Source of the DNA: Tetrahymena thermophila SB210
Lineage: Eukaryota > Ciliophora > Oligohymenophorea > Hymenostomatida > Tetrahymenidae
Reading direction: 5' to 3'
DNA: 64,000 nucleotides
Assembly: GCF_000189635.1 (NCBI RefSeq)
Contig: NW_002476004.1
Coordinates: 64,936-128,935, forward strand
A model generated the notes under the pieces. It did not search any database and had not been told where the DNA came from. It saw only the letters and a program-made list of their open reading frames with translations. Every line of letters starts with the position of its first letter. The stretch's first letter is position 1. A program made the translations under genes and the position numbers. Shown here in pieces: positions 1 through 12,600 of the stretch.

Positions 1-2971
1 TTTAAAAAAATTCTAAGTATATTTTAAAGAATGAAAATATCAATCAGAAACCATTATTAATTTTAATTTTAATTCAATAAAAATAATTTAGAAAGGTACA
101 AAATATCTTGAAAAAATTAAATTACCTTGTTGCTGGAGATTAATTTAAATCTAAACAAGCACCACTTGTACTAACACCAACTTACCCGTTTGACCCATCT
201 AATAAATAACAAGCGTATTGAGTATTATCCTAAGATGGTTTTACGCAGTGATGGAATTCGCAAACACTTAAACCTAAATTTTTAAATTGAATTAATTAAA
301 CATATTAATTAAGTTTATTTATTTAATTACTTGATGTAAACTGTTATCTAGATAAACAGCTTCCTTATGAATCTATTCCCTATAAATAATAATTAGATAT
401 ATAATAACATTATGAGTGATTATTTATTTACAGAAGCTTGATAATTGTTAACATTCAACCATAAGCATACACTACCAGAGAGACAAACTTAATAACTAGG
501 AAACGCACATTATACTGCACCACTTTAGAAAGCTTACCCACAATAACCATTACTTAATTTTGCTATAGAAACCCCATCAAATCCTAAAGGTTAACAAGCT
601 TACTGATAAATGCAATATCTTATTTTTAAAAATTATATTGAATATGAAATAACATCCAAAAAATTGTAATTACCCTGAACTACAAGTAAATAAAACACAA
701 TTTAACTAAGGACTACCATCTCTTCCTATGATAGGAAAAATAATTCTTCTGATTACAGAACTACTATCTTAGCAATAATTTGGGTTTAAATTTATCAAAC
801 CTAAAATTATATTTGAAGTTCATAACAATTAAACAAAAAATTAAAAATACTTTAAGGTACAGAAGAAGAAGAAGTACTTGCATCCTATTGAGCACATACT
901 CCTTAACCAGTAATATATCCAAGATATGTTTAAGTTGATGGATAGTAAATACATTGAGATAAATCTCCTTTAACGCAAATCTCTGAAGGGCTATTAAAAC
1001 ACATATTTATTCCATTTGAAGAACTTTGCATATTTTTGAGACATATATATCTATTATCTCTTCCAACATACAAAGAAGAAGACATTTATTAACAATATGA
1101 GTTTAAAATACATATATTAGGATAATCATTGGCATTAAAAATGAAGATACATTTATTTGTAGATTGATCAAAGCACCCAAACCAAACATTACATCTTTAT
1201 TATAAAAATAGAAAATAAAAATATAATTTTTAAATTTGTTATAGATAAGACTAATCAAAAGTATATCAATGATTATATTAGCCTAATCTAATTAAATCCT
1301 AGAGAGAATATTTATTTATTTGCTATATTATTCTTTTATCTAAAAAAATTTTGATCAGAATAAATCATACAAAAATAATGATCAGTTCAAATTTAAAAAG
1401 TAAATAAAAAATAAATTAAAATTATTAAATACATTCTTAATGTATTTGATATTTTTATTAAAATCAAATAATTTTAAGAATTTAATAAAATAATTTCTTT
1501 TCAAAAATTATTTAATTTTTCAATATTTCTATAAATTTGCAATAAATTGAAAACTGTATTGCTATAGTATATTTATCTAAACTAAATTAAAAATGCAAAA
1601 TTAAATTAAAAGACAAGTGTCTTGAATTGATAATTCTTTTATATAATTTTTGATTACTAACTAAGTAGTCTATTTTCACCTGGTAAATAGTTCATAAGTA
1701 TTTTATTTATAGAATGATTGCTGTCTTGCTTTATACACTTTTGGTAAAATTAAGTTTTTACTTTGCTATGTGATTTCACACAAGTTATAATGAGTGATTA
1801 ACTAATTTCTTATTCCTTTATTATACAATCTCCTTCTTGAGTAAAACCCTTTTTTCATAGCAAAAATTATAATTGTTGTTTTAAAAAATAATAATTATAT
1901 GATTACAGTAATAATTTGTTAAATTGAGGTTTCTATACTTATGCATTTTACTTTGAAATTGTTTATATATCTACAATAAGACTTTTTACATGTCATTTAA
2001 TAATCAGTTGTGTATTAATAAAAATACACACATTAATTTGATTTAGTTTTTCCCTTTATATAGAAAAAACAAACTTTCAAAAATATTTATAATGAAAAAT
2101 CAAACTAATTACAAATATGAAAGTAGCTTAGTTATAAGGTTAGCAGGATTATTTTTTCAAATTGTTTTCGTACAAACAATAATTATGATTACACATTACC
2201 TTTTAAGAAAAGTAATCAAAAGGAAAAACACATATCCCATCTATTGTAACACCCTTTTTAATGAATTAATATTTCTGTCATAAGAAATTTTCTTTTCTAA
2301 ACAAAAAGAAATTTACTGCTGCGAACTCTAATAAATTAATACATGAACCTGTTTACTAATTGTAACACTAATTACTTTTTAATTATAAAATGAAAATTTT
2401 TTTTTCTATCTTAGGATAATTTTTTCATTACCTGCCATTGCATAATCCAACACCAAAAAGTTTATGACTTTCATCACATAAGTAGTATTATTAAGAATTT
2501 TCAAGAGATTTTCCTTTTTTAATAGTTCCTCTTAAGTCTTAACAATAACCAATTTTAATAAAAGATAAGACTAATTTGATAGTAAAAGAAATTAATATTT
2601 AATTAGCAAATAATATTGTTTCTATCAAAAATTATACCTTAAATTTAAAATCTATTAGAAAAGTTCTCATTTAAACCTAAACAAATTTAATTCTATTATT
2701 AAATAGCTTTGTATTTGTCTTCGTTTAATATTTATATACATTAATTTTTTTGTTTGGTCATACATACAGTATTTTATTTACTGTAACAGAAATCTACTTG
2801 GTTGTTAGGTTTTGAATCAAAAATACATAAACCTTATTTCTCTCTACCAATATAAATTTATCCATCTATTTCTTAGCATTTTTACGATTAAATGTCATAA
2901 CATTAGTCACTAAAATTACAAAATTAGGTAAGAGTAAATCCTATTTAAATTATAATTATTGCGAACTTCAT
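1..2971 (-). CDS. Gene 0: Cys-rich multi-module surface protein, N-terminal part (runs off left edge)
   Basis: Start ATG is at 2971-2969 and opens a hydrophobic signal peptide (MKFAIIIIQIGFTLTQFC). Exons read by eye: 2638-2971, 2432-2570, 2317-2374, 2113-2253, 1907-2053, about 1680-1848, 861 to about 1194, 674-800, 432-618, 126-273, and one beginning at 12. All are joined by GT...AG introns and carry TAA/TAG as Gln. Exons mostly encode one Cys module each, with motifs such as YIGREKQGLC, TIDGICV, YVGRDNRYIC and YLGYITGQGVC. The first five exons match gene D's first exons almost one for one (EIDG, YIG, GLC; SFIK.GYC; GKT..NQC), so this gene belongs to the D-like branch. The furin-like, beta-helix and membrane parts should lie to the left of the window. 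I infer a secreted or surface-exposed N-terminus; function is unknown. The exon ends near 1680 and 1194 are uncertain. Confidence 0.8.
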
Positions 2972-4899
2972 ATTAATATTATTATTATTATTTGCCTATG
3001 TTTCTTTTCTACTTTGTATTTTTCTTTTTTAAAATTAATTAGAGATTGTAATACTAATCAAAATAAGCTTATCTTTTCAGTTTATGAATAATTCTTTGTT
3101 TCTTCTATAAAGAGATAAATAAATTAGATTTCAGATATTAATTTCACATTTGATAAAAACACAAATGAAAATTTGTTAATTATAATACTATGTTATTTTT
3201 TAACTAGACAAAGTTAAATTTTTTTTGAAAATCCTAATTTATTCAACTCAAAATCTAAAATTTGCTAATTAAAATTCCTAATTAACTAACAGCACTCATT
3301 ATTTTAAAAAAATGAAATATTAATACATATTTACAAGTTAATAAAAGGGAATTATTTGTAATAAAATAATTGAAAACATTAATTAATTGATACAAAAGCT
3401 ATTTTCTTCTACTCATACCTAAATAAATACATTTAAATCTAACCTTTTATAATTGAATTATTAGTTATCTAAATTATGTTTTAAAATGCTAATTTTTAGG
3501 ATAAAAATAAAATGTAATTTCTTTTAATAAAAATATTTTTGCAAAATTAAAATGAAATAACTATTTATTTAAATAATTTCAATTCTTTTTAAAGATGGTC
3601 TCATAATAATTTAATTTACTTAATTGAGATATTATAAAGTTCATTTCAAGTGAAGAAACTTTCTCAAAATATAAGTATAAAATTTGAAAAAAAATATAAA
3701 ATAAAAAGTTTGAATAATTGAAAAATATTGTTTTAATTATATATCTGTAATTAAATTCTTGATAAAAGATTTTTCTTTGCTGACCAGGATTTTGATTTTA
3801 TAATCAAAAATTTTAAATTAAATAAAAGCAAATATTTGATTAGACTTGCGTAAGTATTAATTATATCTGCTTTTAATTATCGTTTGTAATTAACACTTTC
3901 AGATTTTAATATTATTAGCTTACTGATTTATGTTACTATTATATTAAATGAAGAGAAAAGTTGAATCTTATTTTAACAATTAATTAAAAATATTTACAAT
4001 TATATTTTAAAAAAATTAGAATCACCACATTTTATTTACAATTATTCTTAGAATCATTTAACAATATATTTTTTTGATATAATTCTTTTGCATTTTTTTT
4101 AATTCAATCTCATGAACATAATTAATTTACTAATTACATAGAAATATTTATTTTCCTAATTATTTCTTTTTTCTTATGTTTACTCAACATCAAATTGATA
4201 AAGGCATTTTTGTTACCTGAAATGAGTATATAAAAGAAAGTATCATTCCTTTTAATCAATACACTTACATCTTTTTGATTAAATTTTATACAAATTCTTT
4301 TTGTTCTAAATTATTATTTTTTTTGATAAAATAAACACTGAAATAATTTTATCAAATCTCTTTCTTTGATTTAATCAGATTATGTTATTTTTTTGAGTTA
4401 AATTTTTTAATAAATAACATATTAAATTATAGCAAGATACCATACAAAAATATAGAGGTCGTAATGCCACTTTTTATGAAATATATTTATTTTATATATA
4501 TTAAAAAATCTTATTTCTATATTTTATAATAGAATAATAATTAATAATTCAAAAAATTAATTTGATAGAAATATTTTTGTTGTATATTATTTAATATTAT
4601 TAAAATAAAATAAATATAATACATAAAAATTTGAATTTAATTATATAATTACAAATATAAAATATGTAATAATTTAACTAAAGTAATTTTTTTTTTAGAT
4701 ACTTTTTTTAAACATAGTTATGTTATGGTTTTGTAAAATAAATTTCAAAGAAATAACTTTTTTTTATGTTCTAATTTATGTCTTACACCTAGTATCTTTT
4801 ATGACTATTTTGTAACTAAAACATTTTTATGAAAATAAAAATAGCTAATAGTCTGATTTATGAAATAAATAAATTTCCTAAATCTATTAATATTTATGA
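2972..4899. other. Intergenic region upstream of gene 0
   Basis: This stretch is extremely AT-rich with long A and T runs and no convincing coding stretch on either strand. It should hold the promoter and 5' leader of gene 0 next to 2971. Its left limit with the decayed fragment is vague: faint similarity to the membrane-segment exon of gene D may continue down to about 4700. Confidence 0.5.
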
Positions 4900-6060
4900 T
4901 ATAATACTTGGGGAATTTTAGCCATAATAGAAAACTGTTCCTATGATAAATGATTAAAATAAAAAGAGCTTAAGAATATTTACATAGTATTATTAAAAGT
5001 ATAATATTTGTTTCTTAAAAAAGCTCTAACATATTGTATAAAGTAAATTATTTGAAACTTATTATTGATAACCTTAAGTCATAGTAAATGTCATAATCAG
5101 AATCATCAAACAAAAGCATAATGGATATAATATTTCTGATAAGTTAATTTCTGAGCACCTAATTTTTATTAAAATTTAATTTATTTTATTTAAATTAAAA
5201 AATACTTCTAGCATTTTTGATCTATATTCATAAAATACTGTTATCCCCAATTTTTTCCACTGATATCACAATCTTAACAGAAAGCACCAATGTATCCTTA
5301 TAAAAAAATGTTAGATAAATTAAGAAATACTAATTAATAATGAAGTGATAAATTACCAATTTAACAATAATATTTTAGATCGCTCTCTATTTTTTTTATT
5401 TGCTTACTTATGAGACTAGATTTGGATTAAAAAATGAATCTCCTATACAGTTTTTACAGTAAAAAATCTAAGAAGAATGCTGATTAACCCTCCAATAATT
5501 ATAGGTTAAAAGAATCTGATTTTTGATACACTTTGTATTTGTGTTTGGACATTTAGACAAGTATCTGAATTTGTAAAGCTGTAAGAATCTTAGCAGGGAA
5601 AGCAATAATTAAATTATCCATATATATTTTTTTTACCAAACCTACTGGACATTAAACTAAATGATAAGAATTAACTAATAATTTTTATCATATCCAATTA
5701 TAAAATTAGAACTATTATACTATGGCCTTTAAATCAAATCACTTGTTATTGATAAAGTTATTTATTAGCCCATGACTCCATAAATTTAGAATTGCTTAGT
5801 TAAATTATATATACCACTTTATTATTGCAATGTGTACTTGTTTAAATAACCTTAACCATTTTATAGCTTTACATTCAATACTATATTTGATGATAAGTTT
5901 ACTATTTCTTCATTGAATTCTATTGATAATTTGAACACTATATTTTGCTTAATTAATTTTAATAATATTTAATCTATGTTTTTAGAAATAATTACATTTA
6001 TGATATGTAGATTAATTTATAAGTATAATTAATTATAAAAGTTGAGACTATGATTAAATA
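4900..6060 (-). pseudogene. Decayed C-terminal fragment of a D-like family member
   Basis: Reading right to left, this region matches the end of gene D's ectodomain in order. Near 5700-5900 is a stretch like NLTQQIKVYG and TSDLILIP (here NLTKQFQIYG and TSDLIQRP). At 5400-5600 comes a Cys-rich knot (WRVNQ, CKNCIGD). Near 5225-5300 is GYIGAFCQDCDISGKNWG, against GYVGALCEDCDRSGEYWG in D. Frames change between conserved pieces, for instance near 5670 and 5565, and the YYCKQ stretch that precedes an intron in D is missing. No upstream beta-helix or N-terminal part was found between here and gene A. This looks like a truncated host pseudogene left by an unequal duplication. Two assembly errors could mimic the shifts, but the missing 5' two thirds argues for a true relic. 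Confidence 0.65.
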
Positions 6061-6606
6061 AAATTTTATTTATTAAATAAAATGAGAAAATTGGATGTAA
6101 AAAAATAAATTATTATTAAAAAAAAGACTATTATGTAATAGTATAAAGCTAATCCTATAATTAAAATACTACCAACTGTGAAGGTACAGATGGTGATATT
6201 TCATTTAATTTTATGATTTTAAGCTAATTTTACTGTTTCTATTTTTTAATTTTTTTATAAAACTATTTTTATTAAATTTTGAAATATTTTTTCTAGCTGA
6301 TTAAATCCTTTTTTCAAATTTTGAGAATAAAAATGTTTTTTAATATTTTTAATGCAATTAATTTAAATTATTTTATAAATTACGGTTGTTAATTAATATG
6401 TTTGTTGGGAATGAATATAAAATATAAAATACAAAATACTCATCATCAGATTATTGTTTAATAAGGGTTATGAGTAAGTTATTATTTATTTTATTAATAA
6501 TTCTTATTGATATTTTGATAAATATGTTTGCTATGATTTTCATTAAGCTGTTTAAATTTAGGTGATTATATTATTATTCTTAGATTTTTCCATAGATTTA
6601 AAATCT
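6061..6606. other. 3' flank of gene A
   Basis: AT-rich sequence between gene A's TGA (6609-6607) and the decayed fragment. No coding signal was seen. It presumably holds the 3' UTR and poly(A) region of gene A. Confidence 0.4.
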
Positions 6607-9600
6607 TCAGTCTATCAACATAGCCAATTTTATTTAGAAAATATTTTAATTTAGGTAAATTTTAGATCTTTTATGAGATTATAGTAGCAAAGCTGCTAAT
6701 TTACTCTTTGATAATTATATAAAGTATATTTTTGACTAAAAAACCAACAGAAAATATATTAACTATTATAAGAATACTGAAAGCTGCAGTTTTGCTTGAT
6801 TATTAATATGATTCTTAGGCTTCAGATAAGAAGGCACATAAGCCTATGCTAATCGAACAAAATATATAAACCAATTATTCTACATAATTTAAAGTTGTAT
6901 TACAATTTGGTTTGACTATTTTATTTATTAAAAAATAATCAATTAAATTAAAGACAATTAATAATAAATTTACATTATTTTATTGATATTGAATAAACCA
7001 GTAGTATAAAGCATAATATTGAAGATTTTAAAGGATTTTATTCATCCAAAAACTAGTTATTTACTATTACAATCAACGATTTCAGAAACATTTTAACTAT
7101 TTCCCAATAATAAAACTAATCTTTGTATTCAAAGTAGAATATTCCATATATTTTAAGGTTATTTAGTCTATTTAATTTTTCTTTTACACTCCTTAATTTT
7201 AATAGTAAAAATAAAGGAATTAAAATCACCCATAGTCCTAACAAAGGGTAAAGAATCATATTTCTATGCTAACTGTATTAGTCATCACAGTCAACAGATG
7301 AAAAACTCTTAACAAAGTTTTTTCCGTATAAATTTACACAGCTGGCCTTTAAATATAAGAAAAAAATTTAATTTAATATTTTTTTGTGAATAATTTTTTT
7401 TTTTTGTTTATTGTAAAACAAAATAAAACCACCAAATCCAATATCATCCATTTTATTTTACAATTTATATAAACAAATTTAATAATTTTTAGTCAGTTTT
7501 AAGAGTAAAAAAAATGATAAATTTCTAATATTAAAAAATAAATAAATACTTACACTTCCCATAATTTATTGAACAACAGAAGGTTAGTTAGCTATAAATA
7601 TGAAATTAATGCCAGAAAAAATATCAATAAATTTGAATTTTTATTTTAAGATAGCTATCTATGTTATATAAAGTATTATAAAAAGAATAATGTAAGAGAA
7701 GATTAGTGCTTGGCCTATTAAAACTTTAACAAACACATAATTCATATCTACGCTTTTGTAAATATCTATGAAGGAGCAATCTAAAGAAAATAGGGCTTGC
7801 TTTCCTGAATCTGAAACAGGAGATAAAAAGGTTTGATACTTTTACAACTAATTTTTAATGATATAGCTTACTATCATAAATATTTGCAAATATGAAGTTA
7901 TGAGCTTAATATAAAAGCTTGTTTGTTGAATATTTCTAGGAATATAAATTTTCATTTAGTAAAGAACTTTAATTTATATAGTCAAAGCAACTTATTTCAG
8001 AAAAACATTCACCATATAGACTGTTAAAATCGAATTTAGTATCATAATCAAAACGAATAGCCATAATGAGTTATGACTAGAGCAGCTATTATTATTATAA
8101 TTAACTTTAGTTTTTAATCATATTAACAAATTTTACTTAACACAGTTAAGTCCACCGTCTTAGGCATATGATTCATTCCAAAATTTTGCATAAATATCAC
8201 AATCTGAGCACAAAGGGCCTAAGGATCCTAATATTTTTTAATTTAAAATAAAGTGTATCTTGGAATTTATAAAAAGAACTTTTTACCTTTTTAACAATAT
8301 CTAATATTAATGTCTCTTGTTATCTTCCCACTATTTTAGTATATGTCTATGTCACCTGTGCAACTATTAACTTCAGTGTTACATTAATAAATATCAGGAC
8401 TAGTTAGGTTTAATCTCCAATACCCATTTTTAAGGAAGATCATTCCTCCATCACATATTCCATAAGATGGACACTTCATACATTTACCACCAGGCTAGTA
8501 ATTGAAAAGTGGATTATTGCATCTATAACAAAAATCAAAGTTTTAATTTTATATGTGCCAGTATCCTAACTCGCAAGATTAAATGAATTAAACAATTAAA
8601 TCAACACTATTTTAAGTAGTGTTATATGAAGTTATTTCGCCAGTTTTTTAATCATAAATAGGAGATTTAATTAATTTTGATACGAATGTAAGTTTTACTG
8701 TTTATCCAAACTTTCCATTTAATGTTAGTTAATTTAATTCAAAATTACCACTTTGCTAAGTAATTTATGAGCTACTTAAATAAGCATTTTATGTATCATT
8801 TAGTATTACTTTTAGAGTCACATTTACAGGAAATATCTTAAAGTACTCATTCTCCTGTGTCATAAATTGTATGCTAAGTTTTTTCTATTAAATAATATTT
8901 AGATACTTATTTTAAAATAAACTAAAATTACATCTAATTTTCCACTAGAGTGATAGACGGTGTTGTTATTTAGCTGAACTTGATTTAAAAGAACAACCAT
9001 GTGATGAGGATACTAAAAAATATTGAATGAAAAAGATTAAGCTATGTTATATATAAACGTGTTTTTAGTATTAAGATTTTAAATTGATTATCCACTTTCT
9101 GAGTAAATAGCACCTCCTATTTAAGCAGTATTATATACGAAAAAGCTTTACTCTACTTTTATATTAGTTTTTTAATCAATTCCTTTATAATAGATAGCTC
9201 CTCCATTACTCTTATTAGCTTTGTTGCCAACAAATGAACAATTAAAAAAGTATATGCTTGAATTATCGATGTAGACTGCTCCTCCAGATTGTTATGAAAA
9301 GTTATTTTCAAATCTGTTAAAAGAAAGCTATTTCATATAGTTTAAATCTGAAAATCCTTACAAAAATCTTGAGTTAAAACTATCAATTTTATAAATATAC
9401 AATACTCCTTTATCTTCTACTTTATTTTACTCAAATTAGTTATTTATGACCATTAAGTAGTAACTTTTAAGTTAAATCAAACCATATTAGCAGGCCAAAC
9501 ACTAATTGTTCGTAAACTAACTATAAGAAATCTAAATATAATTAGAATATATTTGTAGAAAAGTGTTAGCTATTTAGCTATAGGAATTACTAAAAATGCT

Positions 9601-12600
9601 ATTATAAATATTAACTTGTAAAATATTCAACAATGTAATAAGAGAGACCTAATAGTTAACATTTGAGTATTAATTATTTTAATCTAAAAAGTATTAAACA
9701 TCCTATGCTTCGATTAATGTCTTTATTCCGAAATTAGTCTACAAAAGAGAGCTGTATTGTTAATTTGCCATTATGAATTGATTATTTTAAAGATAAATTT
9801 CAAAGAACCCAATCAAGCATAATTATTAAAAACTTACATTTTCTTTGATTAAATATTTTTTTATCCTTATCACTAAGGGATGTTAAGAAATGCTAACTGG
9901 ATTATAATTAATCTAAGAATTTTTCAATTAAAATATATTATTTTGCTTTTATTAAAAGCTAAAGTAGAATACTGAGCCAAATTCACTGAAGTTATCAATA
10001 AATTAAGTATTATCAATATTTATTAACTTCTTAAAATTTGAGTTTTATAAAAATATTACACCACCTTAATAAAGTGCAACATTCTACATAAATATTGAGG
10101 CTTGTATTTCTCCATAAAAGCTGCAAAGTTGAGAGTCTAAGTAAAGAGCACCCCCTTTACTTTATCCATCAAAAGAATTGAAACTTAAATTGCTAATAAA
10201 AGCAGTGTTTTAAATACTTAAATAGCCACTAATATCGAATTTAATATAAATTGCTCCTCCCTACTTTGCTATACCACCATAGAAATTAGAATCAGTTATA
10301 TAAGCACTTTGTGTATAAGATTATATAAATCCTCCAATTACAGTTGTATTTGAGAAATCTATTTTTGAATAATCATTATTGAATTACGAGCTGTTAATTA
10401 CAAATGATTTAGTATTTAAAACTAAGCAATTATTTTTCTAAACAGAGTAATTATTTAAGAATCTACAGTTTGTTAGTTCAATTTCACCTATCAGGGCTTC
10501 TATATATGCACATGTAGCAATTTTAGAGGAAACTTCCTTTTTAATTAAAAATTTAAATTATAAAATTATTTTTAAAACTAAAATAAATAAAATTTGGAGT
10601 AAAATTTATGTTAATAAAAAGAAAATTTTTTAAATACATCAGCTTTTATTTAGTAGACCAAAGATGAATCTTAAACAAGCAAATTAGATATTTTAATAGT
10701 ATCTTATATCTGAGAATTTATTTATATTGGAGCTGTACTAAATTATTATTAAGTTATGTTGACAATACAGTTTATCACTTATATATCTTAAATCTAAAAA
10801 GATTTATTCATATTTTTATCATGCGGTTTTTATTTTAAAGTTATAGTTATAAGGGATTTTTGGAAAGATGTATTTTAGATTAAAACACTTTTTAATAATA
10901 ATTAGTAAAGCAAGCTTTTAATTTCTACAATAGAATAGTTAATAATATTTTAATTAGTTTACTAACTCTTTAATACCTTTATCTTTAAATTATTAACCTA
11001 TTGAACTTTCAAGAATTATATTTAAGCATAGTCGTTTATTTCAGTGTTTAGTACCACTATATTATCGACATTTGAAAGACTTATAAAGTTACAAGCTTGA
11101 AGATTGGTTGAAGGATTACTGATAATTAAATTACTCTTTATACTTGTAAACTAAAGAATAAATTCGTCTATTTTTTGATTGTTATCTGTTAAAAAGATAA
11201 ATTAATTGCTATAAATGACATTCTAGATGTATTGAATATCTTAAAGATGTAAATAATTTGGAAATTAATTTGTTGTTCTAAGTATATTAAAAAACATATA
11301 TTATTTTATTGTGTTGTTAGTAACAATAAAAGATTTTGTCTCAAGACAGTTTACCTCAAATAATGATGGATTTTAGTTTATAATTTAGCTTTCTTACTGT
11401 AACGTATTATTTCTTATTTAAATATTTGTTAGCATAATACTAATAAATTGATTAAAAGTGAGTATTTTTGAATAGTTTTAAATTTAATTATCACTTAAAA
11501 TAAGACCAGAAGCTCTAAATGTATTTATAAACTATTGATTAAATATCAGATAGTTAAAAAAAAGACTTTGATTATCAAATAAGCAGGAGTTAATTAAGTT
11601 ATTTTTAACAGTGATAGATGTATTATTTTGAATTATCTAAATAAAATTTGAAGCATTAAATACGACCTAATAAATTTAAAATAATAATATTTATGTTAGT
11701 TAATATGTATTTTTATATGAATTTAAATTTTTTATATTTTATGAATTTAAGAACATTTAAAAGGGGGGTAAAGGAGAATTAATAATAAATAAATGTTCGA
11801 ATTTTTTTTCTTTAAGATACTTTTGTAACTAATAAATAGTTGTATTAATTAATCTTGAATTTATGCATTCTTTAAAGTATATTTAAAATGTGGGAAATAA
11901 AAAATTAAATTATTTACATTAGAGATTTTAATAGAATCTAGCAATATCTGAATACTAGGATTGATTAAATTTTAAGTGTATTAAAGCTAGACAACTTAAG
12001 AATTATTAAAGGTAAGATTATCAAATGTAACATTTTATAATACAAGGCTGTTCTACAAATTATTGATAAAGATAGATAATATATTTTGAGGTCCTTGCTA
12101 TTTTCTTATGAATTTAATGTTGCTTATATATACTTATTTTAAAATAGATGAGAATATCTAAAATCCTATATTAAACTTGTCAAAATCTATAGAATATGAA
12201 TCAATATTCATATTAGAAATCGTTACATTAGTGAAACCTTGGATTACAGTAGGGCCTATTTGTAGAAAATAGAATTATTTATCTTATACTTATTCATAGG
12301 TTATATTTAAATGAAGCACTTCTAAGGATTTGATACTTTATTACAAATTAGATTTCAAAATAAGAGATTTTGTAAGTTTGCATTAGCTAAGCTCTGAAGA
12401 AAATACCAATTGCAAATCTAATTATTTTAGAGAAATCTCATTCAAACCAACAAATGCCAAATTAGGATTCTATTCTCCGAGAATTATATTGTCAAAATTA
12501 CTTATTTCTGAAATCATATTAAGATTTAAAGGACTATCTCTCGTTCCTAGACCAATAGAATCTATATTTAAGCAAGTTACATAAAGCTTAGTAACTTTTT

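Noticed and set aside
2092-2283. Plus-strand hydrophobic ORF of 63 residues
   Set aside because: Opposite strand is the gene 0 exon with TIDGICV and a Cys pattern matching gene D.
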